A stretch of 64,000 bases of DNA. Origin: Corbicula japonica (Eukaryota > Mollusca > Bivalvia > Venerida > Cyrenidae). The stretch spans positions 1 through 64,000 of the forward strand of contig JAZAYU010000899.1 of NCBI GenBank assembly GCA_038501625.1. The letters are read 5' to 3'. The position numbers and the translations under genes are program-made. Shown here piece after piece: positions 35,901 to 43,755 of this stretch (the stretch's first letter is position 1; each line of letters opens with the position of its first letter). The notes beneath the pieces were generated by a model. The model was given only the letters and a program-made list of their open reading frames with translations, had not been told where the DNA came from and ran no database searches.

Positions 35901-38900
35901 AACTTGTGCACAAATGAAAATCAAGTTCCTCTCGCAAATACTGTAATGTTTCAGTTTGTCCTGACGGCTTTTATGGACTCTCTTGCTATTTAAAATGTGG
36001 CCACTGTAAAGATGACAAACCATGCGACCCAGCAACTGGACGTTGTGAATTATGTGCTGCAGGCTTTACTGGAGAGTTTTGTACAACAAGTAAGTAATAT
36101 TCATAACATATTTATGCATCTCGTCTAGTAATTTTGTATGGTATATCTCTTATATACACTTTTATCAATTACACAATGTAAAGGTCGTTGAAAACGCTAC
36201 TTGTGTATGATAATACACTTAATCAATGTTTTTACTACACCTATCATATTATTTCATTTTCTCAGTGTAAAGTTGGATGATAGTCTTCAAGCTTTAAAAT
36301 AATACAGGTAACATACATTTTTTTCTTTTATGAAATAACCATTATTAATAAGGTAAGGGTAAACAAATTCACAAAGTCGTCGGTAGTGGATATATTCTCC
36401 GTTAACAAAGATGTATACATTGTTATTTAAATAATAATATTCTTATTAATTTTAAACAATTCAACAGGATTCTTCAGTAAAGCAGTTGCATAGCTGTTAG
36501 AAAGAAGATGTTTTAGCAGTTTTTGTGCATTTTGATGTATCATCTGTACAAAATAAACTGTTACCGAAAATTTTGATTACTTTTTTATCGACTTGATTAA
36601 ATAAGCTTCGTTTACGAAGGAATTTGAAGACTTTAATGGTAATTGCAAAAAAAGAGAAGTAAAATGATGCATTTTATTTTGCTTTACATTTGAAGAGATT
36701 ATCTTTTAAAGATCGTTTGAAGTTATCTTATAAAAAGTCAATTTATTGTTTTCTATACATGTTGTACAAACATGTAAGTACTTGTGACTAATTAACTTAA
36801 GCTAAATGGAATAAAATACAGCTTTCAAAAAGTCTTTCACATGATATTAGCATAATGTTAAGTGTCCAAGTAATGGTCCGATCTGTTTATAAGTCATATC
36901 AGCGAACATGATGTTCTCGCAGGAATTATAAATTAGTTCTATTTCAGTATGTTCAGAAGGCCGCTATGGAGAAGACTGTGTGCATAGTTGTGGCCATTGT
37001 GCAGATAACGCATCGTGTAACAGAACAACAGGGTTCTGCCCTATGGGATGTACTTCTGAATTTACTGGTATTCGGTGTAGCGAAGGTAAACACAACTATG
37101 TTGCTTTTATGAAATTCTAAATAGCATCAGCACAACTATGTTTTGATCAAAACAGTTTTCGTCTCGAACATATTTTGATTTTACTGTTTACTTACACTAA
37201 GCAATTTTTTCTAAGTATACACCTTCGTTTACTGCAAGTTTTACAGCAATAAATCAATTATCAAGCCAGTATTTGAAATATCAGAAATAACGCGGAAAAA
37301 CGACAAATCAAATTGAAGTAAAGCATAGTGGCGCTTTGGAACAGTAAGTGATACAAGTAAGAAAGAAGGCCTGGTTGAACGGCGAATGAAAATAATGAAG
37401 TAAAGAGTTCCTATACAAATAATCATTCACAGTTATCTTTCATTTACAGGAATCCAGACGACATTGTCAACAGGGGCTGTAGTGGGGATTGTGGTTGGTG
37501 TAATAGTTCCCATAGCAACCGTGATCATCATTGCCATACTTTACAAGTGGAGAACGTTAAACGCGTTAAAGTAGGAACAAAATTATTTTACTACACTTAC
37601 TTTAAAAACATTCGTCTAAAACGTACCGGAACATTATCATGGTCACGTAATGTAGTAAAATCAAAATTAATTAACGATATATTGTTAGTATTTTACTGGT
37701 TGATGTTATACGCCATGATATAGCCTGGCACAAGCTACATGTAGATGGTTTATATAAAAAGTACTGATATACTTATTATCTCTTTGTTTATTTCATTTCA
37801 TTTTCTTTTTTCTGATATGCTGAACTTTCTATGTTCTGGGAGATAAGGAAAGTAAAAAGCATATCAGTAAGGTTTCTGCAGGATTTTCTTTTTTTGAAGT
37901 ATTGGCGATTATTGTATAATAAGTTACATAAGAATATAAAACAGAACAAAGCAGCGGGGGCCAGTGTAAAAAATAACAGCGATACAAGCTAACCGCTCCT
38001 TAAAGATTGCATCATGCACGATTGCAGAGAATCTGTGGAAACGTTTGCGTTTGTTTTACTGATGTGATTGTTTCTTGTCATTATTGGTTATCTCACGTGT
38101 GCGATTTGATTTAAAAATTCTAAAGTAAATTATTAATTTGAACTATTTAAAAATCAGTGAAAGCAAAATATCTTTCTCCGACAAGTTAAATATGAAACAA
38201 AAAAACATTCAACAAGTTTCTCGTTCCTTCGTTTTTGTTTGTAGTTATTTAAAGTTGTATTTTACGTAGGGAGTTTTAGACCATTACGCCAACGATAAAA
38301 AAGCCAATGGCATTTACCAAAAATGAAGTCTTTCTACTTAAGGAACGTCTTTATTATCAAGACATATTCACATCAACCACAATCGTGGAACGATACCTGA
38401 TATTCTATCGTTGGATGGATCTAAATGTTACTCTTTACTTGCGTTCATATTGAATTGCGCTTAACCCGTGGCTAGGCGGCGTGGGCAGTAATTTGCATTT
38501 CCATATATGCCCATGAACAGACTCAATTAAACTAAGCCTGCAATATTTTTATATTTGTTGTGTTCGGTTGCTTTCAACGTTTTCGTACGAAAGATTTCCT
38601 ATCCACCATTATCATGATTTACAGGTTTAAGTGAGCTTACTCTGGCTATATGTATACTTTTCTTCCGATAGTGTTAAATGTACTATAGTCCTTACAGCGT
38701 TTACAAAAACGTCAAGTATTTCAGTACAGTGTATGTTTTTATTTAGAATGTTTTATGTATAAAACGTTTTTATTTTTTCCAGGAAAAACCAAGAAAATGT
38801 GTACACGACACCATCGGTTAGTGCGATAAAACATGACAATGATATTTATGATGCTATTGGAGATAGTGTCTCTGCTTCGACTGCTGGTAATGAACACGCT

Positions 38901-38909
38901 TTCGAGTGA
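11170..38909 (+). CDS. receptor gene A: FTP/F5/8C-like lectin + multiple-EGF type I membrane protein, 15 exons
   Basis: Exons: 11170-11227, 11833-11982, 12453-12671, 13454-13654, 14839-15090, 16863-17066, 19297-19440, 33381-33518, 33925-34062, 34508-34645, 35493-35630, 35955-36089, 36948-37085, 37450-37570, 38783-38909. The total is 2301 bases, giving 766 residues plus TGA. All introns are GT-AG; the donor after exon 10 (GTCAGT) is weak. Internal exons are phase 1 on both sides up to the TM exon, and the last junction is phase 2. Domain order: signal peptide; EGF-like; FTP-like 1; FTP-like 2; divergent 8-Cys EGF; six 45-46-residue 8-Cys EGF repeats (one per exon); TM helix; tail of about 50 residues. 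FTP (fucolectin-tachylectin-4-pentraxin-1) domains bind fucose-like sugars in known members. EGF chains of this spacing resemble MEGF10/Draper. A glycan-binding or engulfment receptor is inferred. An alternative donor (GCTG|GTAATG, 38883-38891) could replace the last residues. AATAAA lies at 39319 and 39473. Intron 7 (14 kb) holds the foldback element. Confidence 0.85.
12178..12310 (+). repeat. IR1 interspersed repeat, core copy in intron 2 of gene A
   Basis: Matches the IR1 core: GCTCAACCCGGGGCTAGGAG, then CATGAACATGTTCGTTCAAA, then TTCGTCGTGTTTGGTGGCTT. Confidence 0.6.
12453..13654 (+). other. gene A exons 3-4: first FTP / F5/8C-like domain
   Basis: About 140 residues in two exons. The sequence has STSQYPTALVG, AIDGSVATCSRTG, a W-x-A-D-L core (KYWHADLKELTYIVGFVIK), then RGFSLQVGN, CYRQG and a C-terminal VLCEVEIYG. 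The DG...C...W-x-x-DL order and the closing L-C-E-V-E-x-Y-G are typical of the fucolectin/FTP branch of galactose-binding-like folds. The sugar ligand cannot be predicted here. Confidence 0.8.
14194..14275 (-). repeat. PLE-associated tail repeat, fragment
   Basis: ATATGCATATCAGGAATGGC ... AGACACAGCCTCCACACACA ... TAGAGAGGAAAAGAG matches the distal end of the tail repeat in minus orientation. It lies in intron 4 of gene A. Confidence 0.65.
15470..15800 (+). repeat. IR1-related repeat fragment in intron 5 of gene A
   Basis: Contains GTGCCGTGTGGCGGCTGC (also near 42720), TATTTCGGCCCGTTCAAGG and ATATTGTTCAATCATCCCAA, parallel to 6380-6600 and 49660-49990. The 3' part of the family reappears at about 16735-16820, just before exon 6. 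Confidence 0.55.
16226..16300 (+). pseudogene. tRNA-like sequence
   Basis: A-box match TGGTGTAGTGG at 16234-16244, a possible GCC-TGACAA-GCG anticodon arm, and a degraded B box GGTTTCAATAC at 16276-16286. The acceptor stem is poor, so this is a pseudogene or SINE head in intron 5 of gene A, not a convincing tRNA. Confidence 0.45.
17585..18320 (+). repeat. degenerate PLE 3' end plus tail repeat in intron 6 of gene A
   Basis: 17610-17730 follows the same order as 53690-53800 (GCATGACGGTAGCAGGG, then AGTTTATGAAG, then GCTCGATCTGTTTCTTTTAT). 18050-18320 follows the tail repeat (TTTACCAAGACAACTTGTAC, then GGCAAGTGTTAGGTTGTGCA, then TGTCATATTTGAAATTGATT). It is much more diverged than the copies in gene B. 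The short frames across it are not genes. Confidence 0.6.
18410..19250 (-). mobile_element. internally deleted Tc1-like transposon (841 bases)
   Basis: Terminal inverted repeats: left CTTAAACGCAAAAGAAACTG, right (reverse complement) CTGAAACGAAAAAGAAACTG, with TA at 18408-18409 and 19251-19252 as target duplication. On the minus strand MPRLSECQRIDALMMLGRG (from about 18950), a Tc1-type transposase N terminus, is followed almost at once by the C-terminal catalytic region with DLNPIEH and a MRRRVVQVIGQNGGHTRY-type end. The middle of the transposase is deleted, so the copy is non-autonomous. Its right end is 46 bases from exon 7 of gene A. Confidence 0.85.
20069..20077. repeat. 9-base target-site duplication, left
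   Basis: CGTAATCAA immediately left of AGATGTGTGAAG. The same nine bases follow the right end at 32243-32251. Confidence 0.8.
20078..21625 (+). repeat. foldback arm, left forward copy
   Basis: Head (20078-20295), subterminal unit (about 20290-20556), then units starting near 20563, 20776, 20943, 21110, 21277 and 21436. It ends at CCTTCTTGATTCTTTAAAAT ... GTCCAGCAGTGCATTC. The same organisation, to the same end point, recurs at 30486-32033. Confidence 0.8.
21604..22660 (+). repeat. three tandem repeats of about 352 bases inside the foldback
   Basis: AATTACGGAGGCTTGGATCT and near-identical versions occur near 21670, 22019 and 22372, each followed by a CTGTACAGTCTTC, TTTAAACCCTCGCAA-like and GAGACCAGCCTCGGAT-like series. 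Short frames in each repeat (e.g. 21604-21849, 21976-22203) resemble each other but have no recognised domain. Confidence 0.7.
22670..22780 (+). repeat. paired direct repeat of about 68 bases
   Basis: GAACGAATACCCAACTCACT...GGCAGTGGATTCGATCTCAT occurs twice, each with CTGGCAGTGG. GCGAATACCC and GGGTATTCGC between them can also pair. Confidence 0.6.
22796..23140 (+). repeat. two further forward foldback units
   Basis: Two diverged copies of the unit (TTAATATTTATCATAATTTA, then AGCATGTAATGTAC, then CAACAAGAACTAGC, then CGAAGCCTGGCGGCC), isolated from the main left arm. Confidence 0.7.
23580..23712. repeat. short inverted repeat
   Basis: GCGAACAGTTTAGATCCTGA at 23649-23668 and its near complement around 23687-23712, together with GATCAGCCGGCACATCC at about 23577, form an imperfect hairpin. 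A related fragment lies at about 41645-41695. Confidence 0.5.
23765..24556. mobile_element. TTAA-flanked MITE (784 bases), copy 1, nested in the foldback
   Basis: TTAA at 23765-23768 and 24553-24556 bounds terminal inverted repeats GGTAAGACCTGTGTAAT. TTAA duplication is characteristic of piggyBac-type transposition. No transposase is present. A second copy of identical length lies at 57660-58451. The flanks here (GCGATA / TATTGCC) together resemble the uninterrupted GCGATATTAATATCGC at 24733-24748, which looks like an equivalent empty target. Confidence 0.85.
24428..24506 (-). pseudogene. tRNA-like segment inside MITE copy 1
   Basis: On the minus strand, a B-box-like GGTTCAAATCC near 24447-24457 and a tRNA-like block ending GTGGGA lie inside the element. 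The same block is at about 58330-58400 in copy 2. It may be a captured tRNA or SINE. Confidence 0.4.
24557..24835. repeat. TCGCGTTCTCGCATCGTGTT-type repeats with inverted copy
   Basis: Imperfect units of about 20 bases (TCGCGTTCTCGAATCGT) run on the plus strand to about 24660, then in reverse (ACGCGAAAACACGATGCGAG) to about 24735, then forward again to about 24825. The open frames of 123 and 134 residues across this are repeat-encoded (IVFSRSR / RERENTI), not genes. Confidence 0.7.
25410..26165 (-). pseudogene. decayed Ty3/gypsy-type integrase fragment
   Basis: Minus-strand pieces in several frames are collinear with a retrotransposon integrase. The order is NHFTRYAQTVPCRNQTA (about 26055-26100), a PMGN-x-A/E-x-FN-x-TL-like stretch (about 25890-25940), an LMFG-like stretch (about 25750), and NRLQYAYKLAAEASAEQ (about 25630-25680). 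Stops and frameshifts separate them, and no LTRs were found. It lies in the interior of the foldback element. Confidence 0.65.
26240..26340 (+). repeat. fragment of PLE 3' end
   Basis: CCCGCCCTTTTGCATTACAA, then TTGCTTCTTTATG, then TTGCATACAA parallels 53845-53905. Short and diverged. Confidence 0.4.
26690..26790 (+). repeat. IR1 core fragment in the foldback interior
   Basis: GCATTTCCGTTACTGTCCAT, then AAACCTGCAATATTTTCATA, then TTTGTCGTGTTCGGTG. Confidence 0.55.
27010..27075. repeat. near-perfect hairpin at the foldback axis
   Basis: TGCACGCGAGAGCTGGCAAA and TTTGCCAGCTCTCGCGTGCA are exact complements separated by a short loop containing CCATATGG. A partial forward unit lies on its left (26955-27010) and the reverse arm begins on its right (27110), so it sits at the turn-round point of the element. 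Confidence 0.85.
27783..29071 (-). repeat. tandem duplication within the reverse arm, first copy
   Basis: 1289 bases repeated at 29072-30360 with very few differences. The junction at 29071 joins the arm head (CTTCACGCCGCC) directly to the middle of an internal unit (ATATTTTACTTAATC). Confidence 0.8.
29072..30360 (-). repeat. tandem duplication within the reverse arm, second copy
   Basis: Offset of exactly 1289 bases from the first copy at both sampled points (27783/29072 and 28831/30120). It contains reverse units, the subterminal unit and the start of the arm head. Confidence 0.8.
30451..30485. other. 35-base spacer between inverted foldback ends
   Basis: A non-repeat spacer between a reverse arm end (ending TCACTCATCT at 30450) and a new forward arm start (AGATGTGTGAAG at 30486). 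Confidence 0.6.
30486..32033 (+). repeat. foldback arm, second forward copy
   Basis: Same head, subterminal unit and series of units as 20078-21625, ending at the same GTCCAGCAGTGCATTC sequence. The number of GCGGCCTR 8-mers between units differs. The 61-residue frame across its head is repeat-encoded. Confidence 0.8.
32034..32242 (-). repeat. short right-terminal foldback arm
   Basis: A reverse head only: ATCAACGTTAATTGCGATAA through GCCGCTAACTTCACGCCGCC repeats to the end CTTCACACATCT. Confidence 0.8.
32243..32251. repeat. 9-base target-site duplication, right
   Basis: CGTAATCAA, identical to 20069-20077. Confidence 0.8.
32431..32955 (+). repeat. TTAACGTACCTGACA motif at about 170-base intervals
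   Basis: The 15-mer occurs at 32431, 32599, 32774 (one change) and 32941, with an extra CGTACCTGAC at 32763. Intervals are 168, 175 and 167 bases, but the sequence between is not visibly conserved. An inverted copy (GTCAGGTACGTTA) is at 19892 on the other side of the foldback element. It lies in intron 7 of gene A. Confidence 0.65.
37450..38909 (+). other. gene A exons 14-15: transmembrane helix and tail
   Basis: Exon 14 encodes a short linker (GIQTTLSTGA), a helix of about 23 hydrophobic residues (VVGIVVGVIVPIATVIIIAI) and a basic stop-transfer LYKWR. Exon 15 encodes the tail, with NVYTTPSVSA and DIYDAI. The two tyrosines are 15 residues apart, exactly as in gene B. A type I topology is inferred. 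Confidence 0.8.
38450..38590 (+). repeat. IR1 interspersed repeat core in intron 14 of gene A
   Basis: GGCTAGGCGGCGTGGGCAGT, then CATGAACAGACTCAATTAAA, then TTGTTGTGTTCGGTTGC. Confidence 0.6.
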
Positions 38910-41179
38910 ATATGTGATGGAAACGATACATTAGAAACACTCAAACACAAGTTTTGTTATTTAATTAGATGTGAGACGTCCGATGTAAAAATGGTTTAGT
39001 GACAAATAATGAGAAGTTTCATAGGAAATTAAAATTTAGCAGTTTCTTTCGTTTTCAAATGAGGTAGAACCCATCGAGTTAAAAGTCAAAGCCTTTAATG
39101 TGAGATTTCAATCATTTGTTATAATTAGCTAATAGAGTTCTTTCACATTGTTACCTCCCCTAAGCGCTCTCTAAAATTGAAGAGCATATTTAGTCGATAA
39201 ATGCACGCGAGGGGGCATCGTTTACTATTGTTAATATGACTAAGTGATTATAAAATTAAGAAAATGTTGATTAATCATTTCAAATTTATAAATAAGTAAG
39301 TTCAGTCAAACAACGATGAATAAAAAAACGTTATGATCATTTACAAGCACATCAAGAAAGTTTATGCGAATTTAAACATTGTTTGTATCGCGGTATTTTC
39401 AGGACGCGAATAACGAACGGATTTGTTTGGGTTTTTTTTATGAAAATACACTCGTGAATTGTGTTTACTAAAAATAAATCTGTATAATTGACAATTCAGA
39501 CGAACATTATCGGACATTTTACCGTTTTACGGCATTTTTTGTAACGCTATAATTTATAGTGGAATGAGACATAATTATATTCTTATGTAGCTCGTCGACG
39601 ACTAGGTTGATATGTGTTTTGCGTGTTTTGCTTTTGAGAAAAAATATTACGTATTTACATAATAGGATGATTCCAGCTACAACCCGAGAAATCGTTAAAT
39701 TGATTGAACCAAACGAATATTGCCGGACGGCAGGCCAAACAAAACCTATTTTAAAAAAATCCAGAGAGTTTTGTTATTTTTTTTAATAAAAACTATTTTG
39801 ATGTTGAAGTTCGTAATTGTTGTCGCTGAAGGTTTTGAAATATAATATTTTCATTTCTGTTTAAAATCAAAATGACCATGGACCAAAACAAATGACCGGG
39901 ACTGCGATATTCAGGTCCGAGTTTAGTTTTATGACACTTAGCTGTTGTGTACATGTGTGCCCGAGGCAGCGTGTCACTATCACGTAATCTCTCCATAAAC
40001 AGGAAATTTTGGAGCCGTGACCAAGACGAAGTTTCATTAATATAATTGTAAAACCCATTCTAAATTCAGTTAAATTTATGTTTCATTAATTATCCTTTTC
40101 AATATTTTTAAATCCTGAGATTTTGCCTGAAAATCCTTAGATCCGGAGAAGAACCTTACGGTCCGGAGATTTCAGATAAAATCCTGAGATTTTGGAGGTC
40201 TGCGGACATTTTATCTTCTTTCTACATCATTCCCGTAACACGTAGATATTCATGAACTGCGACTTAAACTAATGTCTATTGAATATGGCTGACGATTTTA
40301 TAAAAAAAAGATGTTCATAATAACATGACTAACTTAATAAGCTTAACGGGCGTTGAATACAACGACGATACATGAATTCATCCGTTTACCTCTTTAGAGA
40401 GGTACCAATTTAGAGAGATCATGTAACATAAAATATATTTCTTGAAGTAAACGCATTTTATCAGAAAAACTCGATACGCTTATATATGTGTCTGTGAAAA
40501 ATATACAGTAACGTGTAATCCACAATGTATTTGTTTTCATATAAGACTTCCCGATTCAAAGTGGCAACCACGTCTTTGATTGTTTTACGCTTTTCACAGT
40601 CAAATCTTGCCGACCAGACGTTTTATGCCTATTATATTCGGAAATTCTAAAACTCGAATTTATTATGCTTTATCATAATTATTATTATAATTTATCATTA
40701 GCTTTAAGACGACACCGTGATCATGTCTGTTCATTCTGTTAGCAATGACACAGTTAAATGCCCCCTCACTTGTCGGTTTAGGATAAACCAATATTTTCCG
40801 CACCTAACGTGGCGTACGACGCATGCGCACAACAATGTGAAAGACCTCTATTTAAAGAAATTTAAAAAAATCGTTTGTGCACAGTTTATAATAGGATAAA
40901 AGATAATATTACCATTATACAACGGAGTAAAACTATTTGACATGTTCGATTCCTGTAAAAATTTGAAATAACATCAAAATACCGAATCGTGTTGTATTTT
41001 TCATATCTCCTTATCTTGGAGGTTATTTCGATATGATTACAATATGATGTCCAATACATTTTGTTAATTACAAATTGATAGGTTTTCATGTTCTTCAAAT
41101 AGTCAGAAATAAATGAAATAAGCTGTCTTGATAACTGTCGGAGATTTTATATAAAAAACAAACAAAACTTAACACGACA
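38910..41179. other. 3' flank of gene A, no further gene seen
   Basis: AATAAA at 39319-39324 and 39473-39478 are candidate polyadenylation signals. A short internal duplication occurs around 40100-40200 (AATCCTGAGATTTTG and TCCGGAGA motifs). Open frames here are short, on both strands, and have no domain features. Confidence 0.4.
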
Positions 41180-41470
41180 AATATGAACATATTGCAGGCT
41201 CAGTTTGAATGAGCCTGTTCATGGACAGTAATGGAAATGCATATTACTGCCACCGCTGCCGACCCCGGCTTGAGCGCTGCTAAATAATTGCACCAATAAA
41301 CAGTACAATTTTGATTCATCTCAACAGATGATATGCATATGGCGGTGAACATACCAGCCTATGGAACGTAGAAATCCACTTAACACAACAAATAAGAACA
41401 TATTACAGGCTCGGTATGATCGAGCTTGTTTATGGGCGGAAATGGGAATGAATATTACTTCAAACGCGCA
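41180..41470 (-). repeat. two IR1 core copies, minus orientation
   Basis: GACAAATATGAACATATTGC ... TTCATGGACAGTAATGGAAA (41155-41300), and a second, more diverged copy ACAACAAATAAGAACATATT ... GGGCGGAAATGGGAATG (41385-41470). Confidence 0.6.
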
Positions 41471-42469
41471 AACGCAGCTGTTGACGTAAATTAATATTTA
41501 ATCATATATACAGTACAATATCGATATATCTCAAACAATGGTGAGCATAATGCTGTGAGCATGAAAACAATTTCGCATATACCCGAAGTCTGATAAAGAT
41601 GAACATATACAATAGTCGCCTCTAAATTGATAAGGCTATTTCTGACCAAGAAGCGAACTGTGTAGATCCTGATCGAAATACACGGATGTGCAGAATGATC
41701 GGTAACTTCAAATGTTCTACTCGAGATAAAAGTCATATTATTTTCGATACTTTTTTTTCAATAGAGTTTAAAAAGTTTACATACAGCAAAGTAGAACAAT
41801 GGATTAATTTTTTTATAAAGTATTATAAAAATTGTTTAGCGCCATAAAACACGTTTTCCTAGACATTTACCGTTTTATTGAAACAAGTTCAATGTGCAGG
41901 CATGCTCCGTGAACGCTACTGATAGCTATACGTTTATCTTTGCAAAGGACAGAGAACATTCACACGTATTTCGTGTATGTGTAGACGCTAAATTACACGT
42001 CGCTAACTTGTACAAGAACTTTTTCTTAATGTACGGAACGCATACATGTACCCGTCTTTCATTTCAAAGTTATATCGGTGAAACTGACTTCCCTGCATAG
42101 GGTCATAATACGAGAAAATTAATACTTTTTGTTATTTTTTGTTGGTATTTGCTACATGTTTATAAATCTTCTTATCTGTTTTACTTCGAATAAGAAACGG
42201 ATGTAAATGTAAGGGATGAAGCTGGACATTTCCTCTTAGGGAAATAGATAAATGACAAAATTTCGTTGAATTATTTTAATCAAATAAGTAACAACTTACC
42301 TATGATAATTGTGACTGAAATTGCCAACATATGTTTGAAGCAACAAGCAACAACTTGCTACAAGTTGTTGGCGTTCGTGTGTAACCTTCTGTATATGGAG
42401 TAGAGATTATGTGTAAAATGACTGGTAGTAAATTTTAACAACTCATACATTTATTACGTACGGACGTCC

Positions 42470-42632
42470 TGACAAATTGGTACTTAAGTGGCTATCCTTT
42501 TGTTCTCCCCATTGTTCTTTTAGCCACATAAACCGAAATAGCCACATAAACCCATTACGGAATGAATGACATCAAAGAAAATGTACAGTTACCTATTGTC
42601 CCTACAGCCACCTAAGTACCAATTTATCCGGT
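42470..42632. mobile_element. small MITE-like inverted repeat
   Basis: AAATTGGTACTTAAGTGGC (42474) and its complement GCCACCTAAGTACCAATTT (42607) bound about 115 bases that also contain AGCCACATAAACC twice. The target duplication is not clear. Confidence 0.55.
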
Positions 42633-42652
42633 CGACACAGAAATATCTACTA

Positions 42653-42690
42653 CACGTACCCGTACACGTACCCGTACACGTACCAGTCTA
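42653..42690 (+). repeat. 12-base tandem repeat
   Basis: About three units of GTACACGTACCC, immediately right of the small MITE. Confidence 0.7.
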
Positions 42691-42719
42691 AAATCTATTT
42701 AAATTGCACCGTAATTTGT

Positions 42720-42960
42720 TTGTGCCTGTGGAGGCTGTAAAATGTCTTCCCGAACATTAAATCAGTAATGTTATTAAATACGCCTTTTGAAGTCCGTTTA
42801 GCGCGATACAATATCTGTGCAAAAATCGAGTTGTGCTAAATCCGGGATTTGGCTGCATCGACATTAATACGCATTTCTTTTACTACCGATGTACATGCTC
42901 AATCAAACTGAGCTAACTGCAATAGTTTGACATATTTGGTGACTGAAAGTTCATGTATCT
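42720..42960 (+). repeat. IR1-related repeat upstream of gene B
   Basis: CTGTGGAGGCTGTAAAATGT, then TTGTGCTAAATCCGGGATTT, then CATGCTCAATCAAACTGAGC. The equivalent flank of gene A also carries remnants at about 7250-7330. Confidence 0.5.
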
Positions 42961-43439
42961 TCTATTTATACCCTGTACTAACAGTTTTTAATGTTAAAAT
43001 CGTGTTTATGTGAAAGTGATTTCTTTGACTAAATCTTTAACAAAAATCTGTTTTATTTAAATAAATTCTACCGTAACGGCATTGGTACATGTAATTGTTG
43101 GTAATTATATGACGGTTCTGACAAACTCAATCTTTCTCCACTTCAAAAACTTCTAAAATGTCTTGTGTTTCGTTACTTTTGATAATTTGAGACGATTGCT
43201 CTTACATGGGTTATGCAAAAATATGTTGTTGGTCATTTTCTTCTTTTATAAATACTTATGAATTGTAGATGGTGTTGTATACCCAATACGTAGATTTGAC
43301 TTTCCTTTATAAAGTGCAAAGCAATTACACCTATATATGTAAATTTGACAAAATACTTTAAACTTAAAGTTTGAATCTTGAATACTGATCAATATTAACT
43401 ACCACTTTTAGTTACATCTCAGATTTCATCTTCCTTATT

Positions 43440-43755
43440 CAAAGTAGCGGCGCAATTTTCGATGTGAATGAGATTTTATGATCTTATAAATGCACTTAGA
43501 TCAAATTAAATTGATAGATGGGGGTTTATAAATAATTTTTCTTTTAAGTTGAGAAATATTTTTGGAGATTATTAAAAAACATATTTAAGCAAAATTTCTT
43601 TAAAGCTACATAGTTTCATATTTTCTAATCTTTATTTCGTGCACATAGCAGATACAATATTTTAGATTATACTGAAAGAAACTGGTACTAAGTTCTTCTA
43701 CAAAATTGTTATATATAAACAACAGTAACATTAGTTTAAAGTTAAAATAGCGTTA
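43440..43755 (+). promoter_or_regulatory. putative promoter/5' UTR of gene B
   Basis: 43516-43556 repeats the AGATGGGGGTTTATAAATAA block of gene A, 240 bases before the start codon, with a TATA-like TTTATAAATA. Confidence 0.5.

Larger units (their letters stand above)
19297..37085 (+). other. gene A exons 7-13: EGF-like chain
   Basis: Exon 7 (144 bases) is a divergent EGF-like module with eight Cys (starts DCSFGWCGWAC). Exons 8-13 each encode one 45-46-residue repeat of the pattern C-P-x-G-x-Y/F-G-x-x-C-x3-C-G-x-C-x5-C-x3-T-G-x-C-x3-C-x-x-G-x-x-x-x-x-C. The exons are 138 bases, except exon 12 at 135. Every one is phase 1-1, so loss, gain or skipping of any one keeps the frame. Confidence 0.85.

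Noticed and set aside
41491..42100. Short frames of 81 and 68 residues between the receptor genes
   Set aside because: No domain, no splice signals, overlap with repeat fragments, and no counterpart elsewhere in the window.
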